A stretch of 64,000 nucleotides of DNA from Festucalex cinctus (GCF_051991245.1 NC_135425.1:877001-941000); one strand, 5' to 3'; counted from the first letter of the stretch, positions 41,531 to 53,054 are shown. Translations and numbers: made by a program. The notes: generated from the sequence alone by a model not told the origin.

Positions 41531-42274
41531 TCATAAAGGCGGGTCTTTTGACGAGTCTTTTGACAATTTCAGGAGTGCCTTCCATATGCCGTCGGCAACT
41601 GCGTTGTGGTCAGTCTCGGAGTCGACTTGGCGGTTCCGGGACTCGCGGCAGGAATCGGTTGCTGGCGCGCGTTCGATTTTATCACGTTTTAGATGATAGC
41701 GCGAATCGGGCTTACCTTTAGCAAATTTGGAGCGCCGGCGGTGGTCAGCTTGCTTTTCTCCGTCCGATTTCTCGTCACGCGAGTAGTCGGTTTTGGAGCG
41801 CGGTTTCCGGTTTCGCGGGGCGCGGGACTGTTTTGACTTTTTTGATTTAGTCTGGTCTTCCCTTGGAGCAAAGGAGCAAGCTCCCTCCAGCTCTGAAGGA
41901 GGACCCACGTCCACTTTATAAATTCCTGCGTCGCCTACCTTAGGGGCGGATAATTTTAGCTTTGTATAGCCCCTAGCTGCTAAGTCACGTAGCTGCGAGC
42001 TATTCAGTGTCTCAGGACACAAAGCCAGTCCCAAGTAGTGGTTAAGGTTTTGTTGGAGGTTTCGGACAAACAACGTTTTAAAACCAGGATCTTCCTCCAT
42101 GTTGGGCTCGTTACGAGTCCCAAAATAGGCATCGCGAAGACGACTATAGAAAGCCTGAGGAGCCTCCTGCTTTCCCTGTTTGACGAACATGGCGACTTCC
42201 ATGCCCGACAACCCAGGAGAACCGTCAAACTCGCGTGAGATGGCTTGGTGCAGTGCCAAGGGGTCAGACAACAC
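41531..42274 (-). CDS. gag: Gag C-terminal part: capsid end and basic tail without zinc knuckle
   Basis: About 247 codons in the pol frame, beginning within capsid-like sequence (LALHQAISREFDGSPGLSGM and then VAMFVKQGKQE). The region about 120-220 is extremely basic (RKPRSK, KQADHRRRSKF, KGKPDSRYHLKRDK) and probably binds RNA in place of CCHC knuckles, none of which are present. It ends DSSKDPPL with a TGA followed by CTA, and pol continues in the same frame. No ATG opens it (GTG at 42274). It overlaps the end of the upstream gag frame by 271 bases. Confidence 0.75.
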   Translation of the reverse strand: MLSDPLALHQAISREFDGSPGLSGMEVAMFVKQGKQEAPQAFYSRLRDAYFGTRNEPNMEEDPGFKTLFVRNLQQNLNHYLGLALCPETLNSSQLRDLAARGYTKLKLSAPKVGDAGIYKVDVGPPSELEGACSFAPREDQTKSKKSKQSRAPRNRKPRSKTDYSRDEKSDGEKQADHRRRSKFAKGKPDSRYHLKRDKIERAPATDSCRESRNRQVDSETDHNAVADGIWKALLKLSKDSSKDPPL

Positions 42275-43590
42275 ATCAGCGGGTTGACTGCTCGGCTGGA
42301 CGTCATTTTGATCAAGTACAACTTATCTTCCACGGTTGCCATTGGGAACCTCTGGAGATGATAGTTGATGTCTTTCAAGTACTCTGTTGTGTTGTGGGAC
42401 CCCCCTGGTTTCGGTTCGAATTTGGCTATATTTCGAGCCAGCTTGTCCAAATCTTTCCAGGCCACGCCCATTTGTCCCTCCAACGGGGGAGTCGACATGG
42501 GTCCACGTTGGAAACTGTCATCACCTGATGGCCCGAAAGCGTGTGGGGAGGCGGCCATTGGAGGTGCCAGGCCTAAAGCGGCGGTGGTCACTGGCGGCGT
42601 CCTCCAGGCGGTTCCGGACTCAGGTGGCAGTTTGAGCTGTGGTGCTGTGGCTCTGGGATCAGGAGGTCTGTGCGGGGGTGGAGCTCCCGGCCGGGAGGCT
42701 CCTCGGGAGACCTCATGCAACTGCTGCGCACGTTGCAACTCATGTTTAATATGAGCTAACTCTGTCTCATATTCCTGCTGGCATTGTCGGAGGCGGGTAA
42801 CCTCGGCTTCAGTCAATGCTAATTTGGTTCGCAGGTCATATGAGCGGTCCACTTCGGCATTACGTTCCTCCCTAAAGGTTTGTACCTGAACTTGGAGGCG
42901 CTTCACTTCATCGGTTGACTGAGCTAGTGACGAACTAACCCGAAAGTAATTAGCTTCTGCTAGCCGAAGTTGGTCTTTTGACGGTCGTTCAGTCAAGTCA
43001 GTCACCTCTGCTTTTAGTTTGTGAACTTCATTTGCCGCGGATCTCAGCAGTTTTTCTTGCTCTCGATTTGTCTCTTCGGCGGACGCGAGAGCTTGGGTTA
43101 ACTCACCAATCTTTTGATGGGAGTCGTCAGTGGAAGCAGACTCATCTGCATCACTGCCCAGATTTTCGGCTAGCGCCGCATCTGCGCGGGCTTCTGCCTC
43201 ATCCAGCTGCGCTTTAACGTCATCCAGCTGGGTCTCCATGACCTTCACTCGGTCGTGGGCGGCTTCAAGCTGTGCCGTGGCGTCACGGCTCTGCTGTCGT
43301 GCCATGTCAAGTTGGTGTTTCACTTGACCGTCCTCGGCATTGCTAAGCTTCAACTGGGCGGCAAGGTTCAAAGTCAGACATCCAAGCATTCGAATGAGTG
43401 ATTTGTCTTTTGGGGCTTTTGTCTCAGCGTCGTTCATGAGTTGCGCGAGGTTATCATTTAGCGTATTGACATCCGCATCCCGAATAGACTCAGCGTATCC
43501 AGGTAAGAAGTCCTTGGTCAGCTTCTGCACCAGTTGAGCTAAGGTCTCTAAGCTCTCACAGGGGCTGGGAGTCTCTCGGGGTGCTGCCAT
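42004..43590 (-). CDS. gag: Gag N-terminal part with long coiled coil
   Basis: 528 codons from an ATG (MAAPRETPSP). Residues about 95-290 form a long charged coiled coil with heptads of Leu/Ala (QLEAAHDRVKVMETQLDDVK). A Pro-rich linker follows at about 295-370, then a capsid start near 375-445 (WKDLDKLARNIAKFEP, YLKDINYHLQRFP). Meaningful sequence continues to about KMTSSRAV. After about 42290 the capsid continues in the pol frame instead, so the last ~85 codons here are out of frame. Either a base was lost here or a frameshift is programmed. The coiled coil is unusual in size for a gypsy Gag. Confidence 0.75.
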   Translation of the reverse strand: MAAPRETPSPCESLETLAQLVQKLTKDFLPGYAESIRDADVNTLNDNLAQLMNDAETKAPKDKSLIRMLGCLTLNLAAQLKLSNAEDGQVKHQLDMARQQSRDATAQLEAAHDRVKVMETQLDDVKAQLDEAEARADAALAENLGSDADESASTDDSHQKIGELTQALASAEETNREQEKLLRSAANEVHKLKAEVTDLTERPSKDQLRLAEANYFRVSSSLAQSTDEVKRLQVQVQTFREERNAEVDRSYDLRTKLALTEAEVTRLRQCQQEYETELAHIKHELQRAQQLHEVSRGASRPGAPPPHRPPDPRATAPQLKLPPESGTAWRTPPVTTAALGLAPPMAASPHAFGPSGDDSFQRGPMSTPPLEGQMGVAWKDLDKLARNIAKFEPKPGGSHNTTEYLKDINYHLQRFPMATVEDKLYLIKMTSSRAVNPLMCCLTPWHCTKPSHASLTVLLGCRAWKSPCSSNRESRRLLRLSIVVFAMPILGLVTSPTWRKILVLKRCLSETSNKTLTTTWDWLCVLRH

Positions 43591-45699
43591 ATTGTCAATA
43601 GCTTTTAGACGATCAAACTTATACTAGCGTTTAATAGTTAGTTAATTAGCGTACGCAGTTAGCTAACTACCGCTATCAAGTATTATCGTCAACAATACAC
43701 ACTGGGTTCAAATTATCAAAAGGGAAATTGCCACAAAAGCAAAAGATTTGTAGTGGGCTATGCAACCCACAGCTTACACTGTAGTTGTGAAAAATCAATT
43801 CCAGTTATCAAAACAAACAAAAACAAACAGCAACAAAAATAAAATAATAAATAAAGAAAAATAAGGAAAATAATAATACTAACTTCAACTTGATTCACTC
43901 AGCAAAGAATAGCTTAAATGAGGGACGGAGTAACTCTAAAATGTTACAGCGGTCAATCCCAAAAGCTAAATCAAAAAAAAAATTCAAAAAAACAATTTTT
44001 TTTTTTTTTTGAAGTCGAGTTAAAAGTTGAAATTAAAATTAAATTAATTTAACAACAAAGCATAAAAAGGGGAAAATAAACTTAAAAGGGGTTAATAGTC
44101 TTAGTCAAATGACTGATTACAGTGTCAGTACAGTTTTATGCAAGTCTTGTGGACGGGGTTTTTGGGACACAAAAACTGCAAAACTATACAGAAATATTAG
44201 AGCTGCCTCTCTAATAATTGCTCATTCGAACTCACACCTTCTTATTAACTAGACACAACCGAAAAACAAAAACAACAGAACAAACAAAAACAACAAAATT
44301 AAAAATAATGGATAAAAATGAGAAGAAAAACAAATAAAAGGGAAGAAAATAATAATAATAATACTAGGTCTACTAAATCAACTAAACAACCACAAAACCC
44401 TAAATTAAGTAGAATGTTAAGTCAAGAATACAGCTAGTTAGCCTAGTATGAAACTGGATAAAAGGGAATACGGAAAAAGAAAGGAAAAAAAAAAAGGGAA
44501 AAACACAACAGTGTAAATAGTTCCTTTGTATTAATTTGACCCAGCAGTATGTTTTGTTGATGCAACCGTAATTGCTCTCACGCTAAGCAGCGTAAAAGAC
44601 TAGAATGCGGTGGCTATTACTATAATCGTTAAACGCAAGCAGTCAATTAAGCCTACAACTGCGTTTAATCGGACGTGGATAATTTTTTTATTATCCTTGC
44701 GTACTAACAGTGACGACAATCACTAAGTCCAACGCTCGACATGGAAAACAATTCAAAAAGCAATGTGAAGTGACATTGAATCAGAATTATCGCGGAGCAA
44801 GGAACACCGGCGTTAAAGCAGCAGTGGGGGGGCGTCAGTTGTCTATTGACAGTGGAGCAAGCTCGAGTGATCTGTGTCACTCCAAACACTGACTGACAGC
44901 TGACAGCCTGCAGGACTCACTCCCCTTCGGGGCGTCTGCAGGCGTGGCTCAAACTCGCCAACGAGAAGGGAGGGGGAGGTACTCAACCACGCCTCCACGA
45001 GCCACACAGCTCTTCACAAGGACTATGGCGCCACCTTGTGGAAATGCGTACACGGTACAGGTAAGCAGCTAACGTCTTAGCGCTCTGTTAATCCGCTCGC
45101 CACGAGCTGAAACTTTGAGTCGGCGGCTACAAAAGCTCAGTCACGACTCAAACTTCTCCCACAAGCTAGGTGTAGGAGGAACACGGGGGAAAGTGACTCG
45201 GACGTCGTTTACGTTGCTCGCGGTTAGCTACTCCGAAGCACGTAACTCGAGTCGGGTCAAAGCGACGCACATCGGCTGTCACCTGACTTCCCACAATTTC
45301 CGGAAACACAACAACACAAAGACAAACAACTTCAAATTCAGCCAGCTGAAATCTAAAAGTTGCACAACTCGAGCTCTATCACGTACGTTTTCAAATACAA
45401 GCCACTATTTTCTCAAACGGTGACCGGCTCTTACTTATCTTCCAACAATCAATCCCGTTACTCTCGTTTACTTATAGCACGCCACTCCGTTGGTAACACA
45501 CGCAAGATGACAGACGCTCGATTCAACGCTGAAGGGGAAAGTCAGTGCAGTTCTATGTAAGCAGAAATGTTTACCTTTTTACACAGAGCCAAATGATTAG
45601 GTACACTACGTGAAATGTGTTTTACTTTTCACGTCCAAAGTCTTGTATTTTCGAGTGGATCTTCTTATGTTTTGTAGCCTCACACGGCCGGCACCATTA
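43591..45699 (-). other. Leader region between 5' LTR and gag
   Basis: 2.1 kb, A/T-rich (43800-44530) then GC-richer (44700-45300). The - strand U-rich runs alternate with short direct repeats. No open frame with coding character was found. Long leaders with packaging signals are known in large LTR elements, and this one is longer than usual. Confidence 0.5.
45679..45696 (-). other. Primer binding site candidate of the gypsy element
   Basis: TGGTGCCGGCCGTGTGAG on the - strand begins three bases after the LTR end. It starts with the TGG that complements tRNA CCA. I could not match it to a specific tRNA. Confidence 0.5.
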
Positions 45700-47645
45700 T
45701 GTAGCGATAATTGGGTCGTCTTTTGGACGAATTAATAATCTGGACGTTACAGAGGTAAATTGAATTTACCTCGATAACCTCTGGGGCACCACGTTGTTTT
45801 CGCTTTGGGTTAGCAGGAGCAAACAACGACCAAAATCCTTTCATCAGTCATTGATAATCTAAAGTCGCCACACTCGATATTCAGTGGTTCGTTGTACTAA
45901 CAAAAGAATAATAATCCACTCGGAAACACAGATGACTTAGGCGGAATACAGTTCATAAAACATGCATTTATTCACGATTGTTACACTACAGAATCAAAAT
46001 ACTGCCTATCTAACTATTCTACCGTCAGAAGAAAAAAAACAAAATAAAGCCAATGAAAATAAGGAAGGAATGCGAATGAATGAGGAAATAAGGAAAAGAG
46101 AAATTTGACCTGCCAGATCTGTGAGATGTTTCAAACGTAAGTTGCACGCAGTGGTACCAATTTGGGAATCAAATGCAGACTTACGAGTATCGTTTGCGTC
46201 GAACGAGCAGAAAGGTCTTCAAAAAAAGGGGGAAAAGTAGTCAATGTTCGTTCCAAAAAGGCAAGAAAATAAAATAAAAAAAAAAGTTTATTCCACAGGT
46301 GAGCACGGGAAAGCCGCTCGCGGGCCTGGCGTAGTTGCGCGGCTCGTGCCTTGATTGGTCGGCGATCCGGCGAGGTTGATTCTCGCCAAGGTTGGTTTGC
46401 TGGGCAGCTGTCCGAGTTCAGGTGTTGCAGCTCGGTCAGTACGCGCCTGCGCACGGGGAAGGCCAGCCGTTGGAGGTGCGTTGGCACTGCGGCGGAGCGC
46501 CACCGAATAGCATGTGAGGTGCGCGGCTTAGGTGCACAACCTTGAGCCCGGCGATACGTTGCAAGTGTACGCCGGGGGCCGTGAAGTCCGGGCGGGCAAG
46601 CCGATGGTGGAACAAAACAAAGAAAACAAAACAAAAGAGTCTTTAGTCAGCGTTGCAGTTTGCACCTGCTTTGGCGTGGCGTGGAGCGAGGATCCGCTCT
46701 CGTTAACGGATGCTACCAGAAAAGAAAAGGGCCACGTGGTTGGCAAGTCTCTTGGAACAAAGAGTTCGAGCAGGCTGGGCCACTTGCAGGTCGTGCAACA
46801 GAGTTTTTGGAAGAGGCGGGAGAGCAGGAAGAAGAAGCAAGAGAATGAGCGAGGGTCTCCTCACCCTTTTTAAAGTCTTTGGGCGGGGCTCCAGTGGGTG
46901 GTGGCACACCCTTCTGTTCGCTCGGGCAGACTTTAAGAGGAAAATTATTAAAGAGATTAATAATTTGGCATTAAATTTGGTCAGTCTGGCAAATCAGTTT
47001 TCCCACACAACCCGTTTAGCACACATCGTAATTAATGCATCATAAACTAACTTGTGAGGTAACTTCTACTTGTCTAATCTGACTGAACTGAGAGATATTG
47101 ATTATCTTTCATTCTTTATGGAGTACACATGAAATAGGATGTTCATACACACAAAGATATAACATGAATCATTCGTCGTTCAGTTGTCTGTCAAGAATTA
47201 TCATGGTATAAATGTGTAAAATGCGGTTACTTATGTGAATTGTCACTAAGGATAGTTCCAAGTTTCACCACTTTGCCGTGCTATTGCTCCATCTAGACGT
47301 TCCAGGAAGGGCGAGGTGCCAGAATATCCTTTTGTGATTGATAAGAAGTCATGAACATTCCTTTGATCGGTCATTTGTGTATTCCAAGCCATTGGAGCCA
47401 TTTGTTCGGGCTCCGAGAAGACTGCTTGAATACACTCCTTCGGCAGACGCATAAATTCCTTTGTCACCTGGTCAGCGGCTTCAAAAGAGTTTTGTTGGTG
47501 GCTGGGTGACCACCTGTGGAGCTGACCAGGCTTGGATCCTGTCTGGGCAGTGGAATATTCATGCACTGCAGAGAATTTGCTTTAGGAGAAGCAAACTTAA
47601 AAAAAAATTAGAGGGTAGAGTGGAACTTAGGCAATAGTTCTTACA
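45700..47645 (-). repeat. 5' LTR of the gypsy element
   Basis: 1946 bp, the near-identical partner of 32871-34779. It carries the ~37-bp segment near 46043-46080 that the 3' LTR lacks. TATA-like TTTAAAAAGGG lies at about 46864-46875, with AATAAA near 45966. Confidence 0.95.
47246..47566 (-). CDS. 106-codon ORF in U3 of the 5' LTR
   Basis: The partner of the frame at 34380-34700, differing at a few residues (SGTSPF for SGASPF, ARQSG for APQSG). Unrecognised. Its position near the start of U3 would place it downstream of any 3' splice acceptor when read from the 3' LTR copy. Confidence 0.35.
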   Translation of the reverse strand: MHEYSTAQTGSKPGQLHRWSPSHQQNSFEAADQVTKEFMRLPKECIQAVFSEPEQMAPMAWNTQMTDQRNVHDFLSITKGYSGTSPFLERLDGAIARQSGETWNYP

Positions 47646-47646
47646 G

Positions 47647-48810
47647 TAGTGACGCACGATATGAAAAATTTCAACCGATAACCGATAATTTCCTGCTTTG
47701 TATGGTCAATACCGATAACCGATAATTTTTTTTTTTTTATATTTAATATAGCCTTCAAATAATCTGCAATTTGTTCATCCAGGACTGGAAAAACTGATGT
47801 TTTCGTAGCTCTGGTTATGACAGCAAACGAATGTCTCTCTTTCAAATGTGTATTTTCTATATGAAATGGCTAACAGATAATTACACAAAATAAAAAGTTA
47901 GTTTTTAAATTAATACCGAACTACAACTGGTTTATCTGGAAAAATAAAACATTCATGTATGATGCATTATGCAATAGGAATGCTGTTCGTGTAGGTTTAA
48001 TCAACTGATCATTTTGGTTCTGTCTAATATAACTTCTGACCTGAAGGTACCTAAAAAAAATTGTCATTACTCAGCTGAAATTTATGTTGTAGCTCCTGGA
48101 AGCTCATGAGCACCTCATATTCAGTTAGAAAGAGATCTTGGACTGTTTCTACTCCACTGTTGCACCACAATTTAAAGGCAGCATCAACTTTGCCAGGCAT
48201 AAACTGTTGGTTACCCCAAAGTGGACTAAATATAGATAAATTATTTGAATCCTGCAGAAATCTCTTAACGTTCCCCCATATCCTTATCATATTTTTAAGC
48301 AGTTGATTTTTCTTTTTTTTTTCTTTTTTCTTTTTCTTTTTTTTTTTAATCAAATTTCCAATAGAATTTGAATATAAATACGAAGGGAATGTTAATTTCA
48401 GCCCTTGCGATTCCATTTCTGCCCAAAGTGGTAACTCTGTAGTCTGTACTCAGAGAATAAGAATAGTAAAACATCATGGATCTTAGCTGCACAGCCCAAA
48501 AGTATAATTGTGAATCCAGACATTTTAGTCCCCCTCGGTCATAAGGCAAATACAATAAGGACAATCTAAGTCTAGATATTTTGTTTTGCCTTTTAAACTG
48601 TATCAGCATCTTTCTGAAATGTGCAAAAAATCCAGGAGGAGGTGGAAGTGGAACATTCTGGAAAATATAGAGAAATTTATATAGTATATTCATTTTTATA
48701 ATATTAATTCTACCAATCACAGACATTGTTAATGGCATCCATCTATCGTTATCGTGATATAAAATGGCCCATATCGTGATAGAATTCTTTTCCCATATCG
48801 CCCAGCACTA
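47647..48810. mobile_element. Possible DNA-element ends (TAGTGNNG...CGATATG) around a LINE fragment
   Basis: TAGTGACGCACGATATG at 47647 and CATATCGCCCAGCACTA ending at 48810 look like diverged inverted termini of the CGATAT-rich fish MITEs also seen at 53055 and 57355. Most of the interior is a LINE fragment. No target duplication was found, and the gypsy element sits exactly at its left edge. Confidence 0.35.
48051..48738 (-). pseudogene. L1/Tx1-type LINE ORF2 fragment
   Basis: Two overlapping frames give an L1-like region C-terminal to the reverse transcriptase: LTMSVIGRINIIKMNILYKF, LFQNVPLPPP, an RGGLKCLD box and an AVQLRSMM box, then LWGNQQF and a VQDLF segment. A pyrimidine-rich tract at about 48305-48350 (A/K-rich in the reading) separates them by a frameshift. 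It is a truncated, inactive copy. Confidence 0.75.
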
Positions 48811-48859
48811 CCCCAAACTTTGGACCATTCTCAGAAAAATGGGAGTTTTTGATGAGAAA

Positions 48860-49290
48860 CCTTTATTATGACCAGGAGGCGACAGTCAGGACAGAAGCAG
48901 GGAACACAGAATGATTTCCTATAGGGAAGGGAGTACGACAGGGCTGCATACCGTCACCATACCTCTTTAACCTGTAGTGAGAACACTGAGGCATGCAGGG
49001 CTCAAGTCTTCTCCTGAAGGAATAAAAATAGGAGGGAGGAATATAAATAATCGAAGATATGCAGATGACACTATATTTGTTTGAAAAAGAATACGGACTA
49101 AAATGTTCACTGTTGAAAATCAAAAAACAAAGCGCTAGGCAGGGGCTACACCTAAATGTTAAGAAAACCAAGTTAATGACCACAGAGGGTATAACTAATT
49201 TTGATCTTGATGGAGATAAAATTGACGTTGTTGATAACTTTGTCATTCTTGGATCAGATATACCACGATATAGATATATTTGCAGTTTTT
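48860..49290 (+). pseudogene. RTE/BovB-like LINE reverse-transcriptase fragment
   Basis: GVRQGCIPSPYLFNL is readable at about 48929-48973. RRYADDTIF follows near 49050 in another frame, then GLHLNVKKTKLM and an FVILGSDI box to about 49260. The motif spacing is that of RTE-clade reverse transcriptases. Several frameshifts and stops make it a short dead fragment. Confidence 0.65.
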
Positions 49291-49749
49291 CCATGAAAAA
49301 GTATACAACATACTTTGCTTACGTTTTCACACTTTATTTGTAAGTAACATTAATGAATGTCAAAAATGAATCCAGTAGTGCTGCAATATAAAATAACAAC
49401 TGTAAACAAAGGAGGCACAGTAGAGCCTACACATTTTTAAGGCATAAAAAATACATTTCGAGTGACATTTTCGGTTATGAATTAAATGCAACAACAAAAA
49501 TTTGCCAAAGTGCAAAGTTTCAACTTTCTTATGTCTTTGTAGTGCAGCAAGAATAGTAGATCAACTGTACCTAACATTATTTGCATGTGGCAAATGCAAT
49601 TATATCAAAATAAACACAAACATTCTGTTTTACAGAATCTGCAATCAAACGCCTCTGTTATTATTTTTCTTTTTCCAGCTAATTGTTTCTGTCATGCAGG
49701 GTGACACATGCAAAGGACTCCTCTATGTTCGGCTGACTTTGTTTTTAGG

Positions 49750-52412
49750 GCCCGAGCAGCGACCGCTGCGAGGTCCCTATTGTTTTTGTAAAAATTCTTC
49801 TTCTTCTTCTTCTCCTTCTTCTTTATTCTCCGCAAACAATCGCGATTTTGGGTCCCTAAATATTCACGAAAACTAACCGAACTTTGCACACTCCTCAGGT
49901 CCGGCGAAAAATTTGATATTATGAAGTCGTTATAACAACGTGACTCTATAGCGCCCCCTAGCGTAGAAAAATAAAAACCAAGCCCGGCACGTTTGAGCTA
50001 GAGCAACAAAAATTGGCAGGCACGTGTAGCACCCCGAGACGCACAAAAAAGTCTATTGGGACCATGTAGCTAAAATGTACAGGAAGTGAGCTATGAATTT
50101 TTTTATGTCCAATTTTGGCCTATTTTGGCACATTCACTGTGGTCATGCTTTTTCCCCCTTTGCAAACATTTTTCATCCAATTGACTTCAAACTTGGCATT
50201 TATCATCTCAAGACCTGAGAGAACAGCTGGGCAAAACATCTTGCCTTTTCGAAATACTATATGACGGGGGCGGAGCATCAAATATTGCCTTTAAAATTTC
50301 ATTTGTCCAGAAAGAGCAAATGCTTAATAACTCCCATGTTCAAGCTCCAAAAAATCTCAAACTTCTCAGGCAACGTAATAGTCACGGCCTGAAAACATCT
50401 ATATGATAAAATTCAGTTATACATATAGCGCCACCTAGTGGTTACAATAAATGTCATACTTTACGTTTTTAGCTACTGTGCTGAGCTTGTTGAAGGGATC
50501 CATTTGAAAATTGGTCAGAAAAGCCTTAAGATGTTGATCATGCCCCACACCGAATATTGTAACTTTTCGCCAAAGGGCGTGGCCGCTACGGTGACGCAAA
50601 GTCTGAAGATTTTTCGTGAAAATAAAAGCTGCATTAACTTGACCGAGATGATCCTATCTTCTCAAAATTTCACACATTTGATGAGAATCCAGCCCTAAAG
50701 ACATCTACGGACTTATATTTCATCTAACTGATAGTGCCACCTAGTGGCAATTTTTTTTCTTACAAATTTTCTTCTACATTTTTCTCCAAACACGTTAACT
50801 GGACCTACCTCATATTTGCTCAGATGAGGGTTTCGGCCTTCATGATGTCACAACACAAAGTTTGTGAGTTTTCGCAAATTGCTGTGGGTGTGGCTAAGCG
50901 CTGTTCGCCAAGAAAACAACGCCAGTTTTGAGGGTCTAAACATGCACAGAAACTCATGAAACTTGGCACACACATCTGGCCTGGTAAAATGAGCAATATT
51001 TTATTGTTGATTGTGCTATTTTTACAAAAATGACTCAATAGCGCCCCCTAGAAGTTTTTAACGAAGCAGCCCCGGTTGTACGTTTAAGCAAGAACGACGA
51101 ATATTTTTAGGTGTATGAGGGAGCCCAAGACCTACAAAAAAGTCTCTTGGACCCATATGCTAAAATGAACAGGAAGTGAGCTACGAATTTTTGAATGTCC
51201 CATTTTTGACGATTTTTGCACATTCACAGGGGGCAGACTTTTTCCCACTTCTCCTACACGTTTCATCTGACTGAGTTAAGACTTGACCTGGACCATGTCA
51301 AGACCTGAGCCAACGACAGGGGGAAAAATCTTGACCTTTCGAAATACTATATGATGAAGGCGGGGCATCACAATTTGTGTTTCGCACTGAAAAAGGATAT
51401 GCTTAATAACTCCCCGGTACATGCTCCAAAAAATCCCAAACTTGACATGTATGTTTATAGTCAAGGCCTGAAGCAATCTATATGACAACATTCAGTTATA
51501 TATGCAGCGCCACCTAGCCCTTGAGGCATGAAAAAAAAATACCCCACTTACGGTATTTTTACAAAAATTGTAAACTCATTCTCAGTGTGATAACTAAGTC
51601 ATTTATGAATATTCTTTTACTTTCCACCACTCAAAATGTTTACTGGCATCAGACCTATCCAAACATACGTATTTTTTATTTAGTTTTATTTATTTTTGAT
51701 AGCCTCTATGGACGTTAAAAGCAGTATCGTGAATGAAGGATATGCTTAATAACTCCCCGGTACATGCTTCAAAAAATCCCAAACTTGCCATGTATATTTA
51801 TAGTCAAGGCGTGAAGGTATCTCTATGACAAAATTCAGTTATAAATACAGCGCCACCTAGTCCTTGAGGCATAAAAAAAAAAAAAAAAAAAAAAACCCAC
51901 TTACGGTATTTTGTACAAAATTTGTGAACTCATTGTAAGTGTAATAACTAAGTCATTTATGAATATTCTTTTACTTTTTCCACTACTCAAGATGTTCACT
52001 GGTATCAGGCCGATCCAAACATATGTACTTTTTTATTTTGTTTTATTTATTTTTGATAGCCTCTCTTCACAATAAAAGCAACATCGTGCAATGAGTACGA
52101 GCAATGATGGGTATATATACTTTTGCAAAAAATACCAATCAGGTCAACTCATTCCCGAAAAAAAAAAAAGGACGCTGATTTTTGCAGATCTTAACAATCA
52201 CCAAAACCCATTGAGCTTGACACACACATCACACCTAGCAAAAAAAATCCACATGTAAAGGTTTATCATGCCATGTTAAAAGAAATTTTGCTCCTAATGT
52301 GCCAGTACCCCAATGTGCGAGTACCCCAACGTGCAAGTACCCCAACGTGCAAATACCCCAATGTGGCCCGGGCTGCGAGGGCCCTTTATAGCTGCTCGCA
52401 GCTCTAGTTTCT
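49750..52412. repeat. Long dispersed repeat with GGGCCC-type ends and internal duplications
   Basis: It starts TTAGGGCCCGAGCAGCGACC and ends GGGCTGCGAGGGCCC followed by GCTGCTCGCAGCTCTAG, a class of abundant fish repeat. Inside, about 49880-50960 and 50960-51500 repeat with a ~1.09-kb offset (shared AGGAAGTGAGCTA and CACATTCAC blocks). 51397-51740 repeats at 51741-52080 (offset ~344). TAGCGCC(A/C)CCTAG recurs six times. No coding region is recognised. Confidence 0.65.
52308..52362. repeat. 16-bp minisatellite
   Basis: Units of ACCCCAA(T/C)GTGC(G/A)A(G/A)T repeated about 3.5 times within the right part of the long repeat. Confidence 0.8.
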
Positions 52413-53054
52413 TCTTGAGTTTTGTTCCGGATTCACGTATATTATCTTTGTTGTCATGTCCTCTTTTTCGTGCTTCTTCCCAAGGTGATAAAATATGTTT
52501 GTTGTGTTCGCGTCAGGTGCTGGAATGTTCCTGTGGCACAACTTGAATATTACAGTACTGTTTTATGCTCCACGTTGTACTTCGTGAAACCAAAATGAAA
52601 CCAAACAAAAGTTGTACCACCAATTTTTTTTTCTTCCAGAAAAATTGTCTCTCTCTGTGGAGTTAAGATGCAATTTGTTTCATTTCGGGGGCCGCTCCTT
52701 TGCCTTTTCCTCCTCCATTGTCTGTCTTACGTGTGTGAGATTGTGTGCTTAACTACGCATGTATTAACGTAAAGCAGCGTGATGTCGCAAATCCAGGCAA
52801 GCTGCTGTTATAAATGATGACGCAAAGTAAAACTAAATGACGTAAACGTTACAGAGACGTAAGTTGTTCTGCAAAAGTCATTTCTTTCTCTTGTTTGGCA
52901 CTTAAATACATCAAGTACATGCATAATGACAAAAATAATACTGTAGCGTTCTAATACTGCATACAGTATGGACATCTTTGTCTAAAAAGAGTGTAAATGG
53001 CGATAGAGACGATAGGTAAGAAAGGGCACGGTAAAAAATGTTCTATCGTCATGG
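52413..53054. other. Unannotated intronic sequence
   Basis: No gene, exon or element boundary could be supported here. The right end leads directly into the inverted terminus at 53055. Confidence 0.4.

Larger units (their letters stand above)
32871..47645 (-). mobile_element. Retrovirus-like Ty3/gypsy LTR element, nearly complete
   Basis: 14.8 kb, reading leftward: 5' LTR 47645-45700, PBS, 2.1-kb leader, gag (43590-41531), pol (41515-37541), integrase frame (37504-36125), polypurine tract and 3' LTR (34779-32871). The LTRs are TGTAAC...GCTACA and differ by about a dozen visible substitutions plus one ~37-bp indel, so the insertion is young. GTAG flanks both sides (32867-32870 and 47646-47649), a probable target duplication. 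Lesions or recoding sites: a frame change within gag near 42290, UGA between gag and pol, UAA between RNase H and integrase. The element is antisense to mapkap1. Confidence 0.9.

Noticed and set aside
42560..43590. Cytoskeletal (myosin or kinesin-like) host gene
   Set aside because: The coiled coil suggests it, but it is fused to a capsid-like region directly upstream of pol, with an LTR and PBS in place.
48866..49294. 142-codon frame on the - strand
   Set aside because: Antisense shadow of the RTE reverse-transcriptase fragment on the + strand.
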